Shown here: positions 62,381 through 64,000 of the stretch, in pieces | Numbering within the stretch: the stretch's first letter is position 1 | How the letters are laid out: each line of letters opens with the position of its first letter | DNA from: JANPPS01 sp965246835 | GTDB lineage: Bacteria > Pseudomonadota > Alphaproteobacteria > Acetobacterales > Acetobacteraceae | Assembly (NCBI GenBank): GCA_965246835.1 | Contig: CBDFFQ010000001.1 | Span: 2,542,001 to 2,606,000, forward strand | DNA: 64,000 nt | Direction: 5' to 3' | Position numbers and translations under genes: made by a program | Notes under the pieces: model-generated | The model's input: the letters and a program-made list of their open reading frames with translations, nothing else | Database searches by the model: none | Told to the model about the DNA's origin: nothing

Positions 62381-62396
62381 CCATCGGCACTGATGG
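62381..62396. repeat. Dyad motif 2, copy 5
   Basis: CCATCGGCACTGATGG, 35 bp upstream of the ATG at 62432 and between the divergent genes. Copy 4 is at 61974-61989. Confidence 0.6.
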
Positions 62397-62431
62397 ATTA
62401 TGTGGGAGCGTGCAGGACCGGAGATGATTGC

Positions 62432-62683
62432 ATGGCCGATGAAACGGATTTCATCCGGGAGTTGATGGCCCGTGAAGGGCTGACCGAGTATGCCGCGCTG
62501 GCACGGGTCGAGCACAACCGCACGCGGATTGCAGAGACGCGCACGGCCATTCGGGAGCGGATTGCAGAGAGCGACATGGAGATTGCCGAGCACCTACGTG
62601 GCAGCTTCGGAAATGTGCTTCCCGGCCATGTGAGCGCCGAGGAATTCCTTGCAGAGGACGGAACCGAAGAGCCGCCACGTTAG
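62432..62683 (+). CDS. Small hypothetical helical protein
   Basis: An 83-residue acidic protein (MADETDFIRELMAREGLTEY...) predicted all-helical, with GGAG 9 nt before the ATG. An upstream in-frame ATG (62393) lies inside the dyad motif, so 62432 is preferred. It converges on the HIRAN gene, 8 bp apart. Unknown function; the size and charge would suit an antitoxin or a regulator. Confidence 0.6.
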   Translation: MADETDFIRELMAREGLTEYAALARVEHNRTRIAETRTAIRERIAESDMEIAEHLRGSFGNVLPGHVSAEEFLAEDGTEEPPR

Positions 62684-62691
62684 AACACCAC

Positions 62692-63177
62692 CTAACTGTG
62701 CAATCCTGCCAGTCTCTTAATGGCAACCACGGCCGGCCCGGATATCTCAATGCGGACGTCCGTGCCCCAGCGCTCCGACACTACCGCCTGAGCAGACAGG
62801 CCAGCGTCAAGGTGTGGCGCGAGGTCAGCCGCCACAGCACGGGGCAGGTATCCGCAGCGTATGCCGTAAGCGGAATGCACGGCCAATGCATTCCCATCAA
62901 CGCGGTTGTCCGGTTCGCGCCTCAGTTGAAGCTGGTCGCCCTCGGAGAGGCTAACCGACGGTGGATCACCGAGCGCGTAGAAAAGCCCTGCAATCCTAGA
63001 TTTAAGTGGTCGGTTTAGATCCACCACACCCCGCAAACCGTCGAGGGCAGCCTCAACTTGGTCAGCGAACGTCTCGGCCGTCCTGTGCGTGACCGGGGCC
63101 GCACGGACGGCCAGCACTGCGGTGCGGATGTGGTCAATTGCGGTGTTGACGGACTCTGAGAGCGGCAGCGTGTTCAT
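62692..63177 (-). CDS. HIRAN-domain protein
   Basis: A 161-residue protein. The C-terminal half is a HIRAN domain: GDQLQLRREPDNRVDGNALA and YGIRCGYLPRAVAADLAPHL. HIRAN domains bind 3' ends of single-stranded DNA and occur in repair or remodelling proteins and in mobile elements. The N-terminus is helical. It is divergent from the CoiA-like gene across a short gap with a perfect palindrome. Confidence 0.75.
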   Translation of the reverse strand: MNTLPLSESVNTAIDHIRTAVLAVRAAPVTHRTAETFADQVEAALDGLRGVVDLNRPLKSRIAGLFYALGDPPSVSLSEGDQLQLRREPDNRVDGNALAVHSAYGIRCGYLPRAVAADLAPHLDAGLSAQAVVSERWGTDVRIEISGPAVVAIKRLAGLHS

Positions 63178-63234
63178 CTGCCAGAATACCGGAGCGCGGT
63201 GCGGAACACAGCTATTATTGTTCCGCTTGCGTAT

Positions 63235-63248
63235 GAACATCGATGTTC
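63235..63248. promoter_or_regulatory. Perfect 14-bp palindrome in a divergent gap
   Basis: GAACATCGATGTTC, between the HIRAN gene (start 63177) and the CoiA-like gene (start 63262). A likely operator; the regulator is unknown. Confidence 0.55.
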
Positions 63249-63261
63249 GTCAAAATCGTAG

Positions 63262-64000
63262 ATGCCCCGCCAAACCGCCCCAGCTCACCTCCTTCCCTAT
63301 GGTCTCGACAAAACCGGAGAACTCCGATGCGTTGATGACGTCGCGCAAGGCCTCGCCTGCGGCTGCACATGTCCGGGCTGCGGCGACACGCTCGTCGCAC
63401 GGAAGGGCAAGATTGTTGTCCACCACTTCGCCCATGTCGGGCCCGAATGCGGAGCGCTGGGCGGGGAGTCAGCCCTGCACCTGCTTGCCAAGCACGCCCT
63501 TGCTGAACACCGCCGCATCCTGCTCCCCGCGGCCACTGCAGCGACGGACATTTTTAAGGTAACCGTCGAGGCGGCCCATGTCGCTGTAGCCGACGAGGTC
63601 GCGGTCGAGGTGTCGATGAACGGCTTTCGCCCGGACGCGGTTATCAGCGTCGAGGACCGCGAGGTGCTTGTCGAGTTCCGCGTCTCTCACCCCGTCGATG
63701 AGGATAAGGCAAGGCGCGTTCGTGAAGCAGGACGCTTCTGCGTTGAAATCGACCTGCGGGGCTTCGACTGGTCGGGCAGCCGCGCCGACCACGAGCGGCG
63801 CATCCTCGGACTGGAAAGCGCTTCGGACGGCCACGGCTTCTCCCCGGTGCGACAGTGGATCCACCATCCTGCGGCGGAGAGACGCGGGGCGGAGCTGGCG
63901 GACGAAGCACGACGTGAAGCTGCCGCCAGAAAGGAACGGCTGCGCAGGCGACTGCGGGAGAACCCGCCTGCGGACGACAGGCCGTACAGCAAACCCGAAA
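63262..64000 (+). CDS. CoiA-like competence/nuclease-fold protein (runs off the right edge)
   Basis: At least 246 residues, open to the end. A zinc-finger-like N-terminus (CTCPGCGDTLVARKGKIVVH followed by HFAH) precedes GESALHLLAKHALAE. Next comes a nuclease-like core with GFRPDAVISVEDREVLVEFR (D...ExR in PD-(D/E)XK style). The stretch after residue 200 is a Glu/Arg-rich helix. CoiA proteins are needed for recombination of incoming DNA during competence; in a conjugative element the protein may process transferred DNA. The start is weakly supported. Confidence 0.75.
   Translation, partial: MPRQTAPAHLLPYGLDKTGELRCVDDVAQGLACGCTCPGCGDTLVARKGKIVVHHFAHVGPECGALGGESALHLLAKHALAEHRRILLPAATAATDIFKVTVEAAHVAVADEVAVEVSMNGFRPDAVISVEDREVLVEFRVSHPVDEDKARRVREAGRFCVEIDLRGFDWSGSRADHERRILGLESASDGHGFSPVRQWIHHPAAERRGAELADEARREAAARKERLRRRLRENPPADDRPYSKPE

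Noticed and set aside
63235..63248. GAACATCGATGTTC considered as an SOS (LexA) box
   Set aside because: The spacing is six bases between GAAC and GTTC; the Gram-positive box has four, and alphaproteobacterial LexA uses a direct GTTC repeat.
22476..64000. CRISPR array
   Set aside because: I looked for evenly spaced direct repeats of 25-40 bp; the only repeated units are short palindromes at irregular distances and the insertion sequences.

Overview
The window joins two kinds of DNA. Positions 1-22,475 are very GC-rich, tightly packed chromosome. The rest, to the right edge, is a lower-GC integrated mobile element with conjugation genes and defence cargo. A CcrM-type GANTC methyltransferase, ETF-ubiquinone oxidoreductase, a PA0069-type radical SAM protein and the general gene style point to an alphaproteobacterium, most likely Rhodospirillales/Acetobacteraceae. 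The placement is from gene recognition only.

Chromosomal part: two SDR dehydrogenases, a VOC protein, a small lytic transglycosylase, a double cold-shock-domain protein with a terminator, a DUF3857/transglutaminase protein, a lipoprotein hydrolase, a CoA-transferase, a BaiN/HI0933 flavoprotein, an AI-2E family permease, ccrM, rnhB, a radical SAM protein, moaB, an Slt-type transglycosylase, a uracil-DNA glycosylase family protein, ETF-QO, a TPR protein, ispE and tRNA-Gln(UUG).

The element starts at the 3' end of tRNA-Gln, with a tyrosine integrase directly downstream whose complete N-terminus implies a CTG start. Next comes a defence zone (24.4-45.2 kb): a metallophosphoesterase; a four-gene overlapping operon of N4-type DNA methyltransferase, GHKL ATPase, SF2 helicase and PD-(D/E)XK-like nuclease; a C5-cytosine/N6-adenine fusion methyltransferase; a DUF3800 protein; a serine resolvase; a SPARTA-type pair (TIR-APAZ plus short Argonaute); and a PIN-like protein. 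Three 1,052-bp IS630-family copies with identical transposase ORFs sit here, each at a TA. One splits the fusion methyltransferase, one the 5' end of a small gene, and one removes the last 17 codons of the Argonaute.

The right part (45-64 kb) carries transfer and maintenance genes: a DotA/TraY-like protein with a small membrane partner, an IS256-family element with an 8-bp target duplication, an XRE regulator, a KfrA-like protein with a promoter and operator, a VWA/J-domain gene pair, a three-HTH protein, an HNH protein, a relaxase with a gene-like ORF nested in another frame, a MobC-like protein, a HIRAN protein and a CoiA-like protein running off the edge.

Two dispersed palindromes run through the element. 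The core GTCCCGGGAC occurs 11 times exactly, and I found none in the chromosomal part or in the insertion sequences. A second motif, near CCATCGGTGCTGATGG, occurs five times, mostly upstream of element genes. They look like sites for element-encoded partition or regulatory proteins, comparable in layout to KorB/ParB sites on conjugative plasmids. The far attachment site is not in the window.
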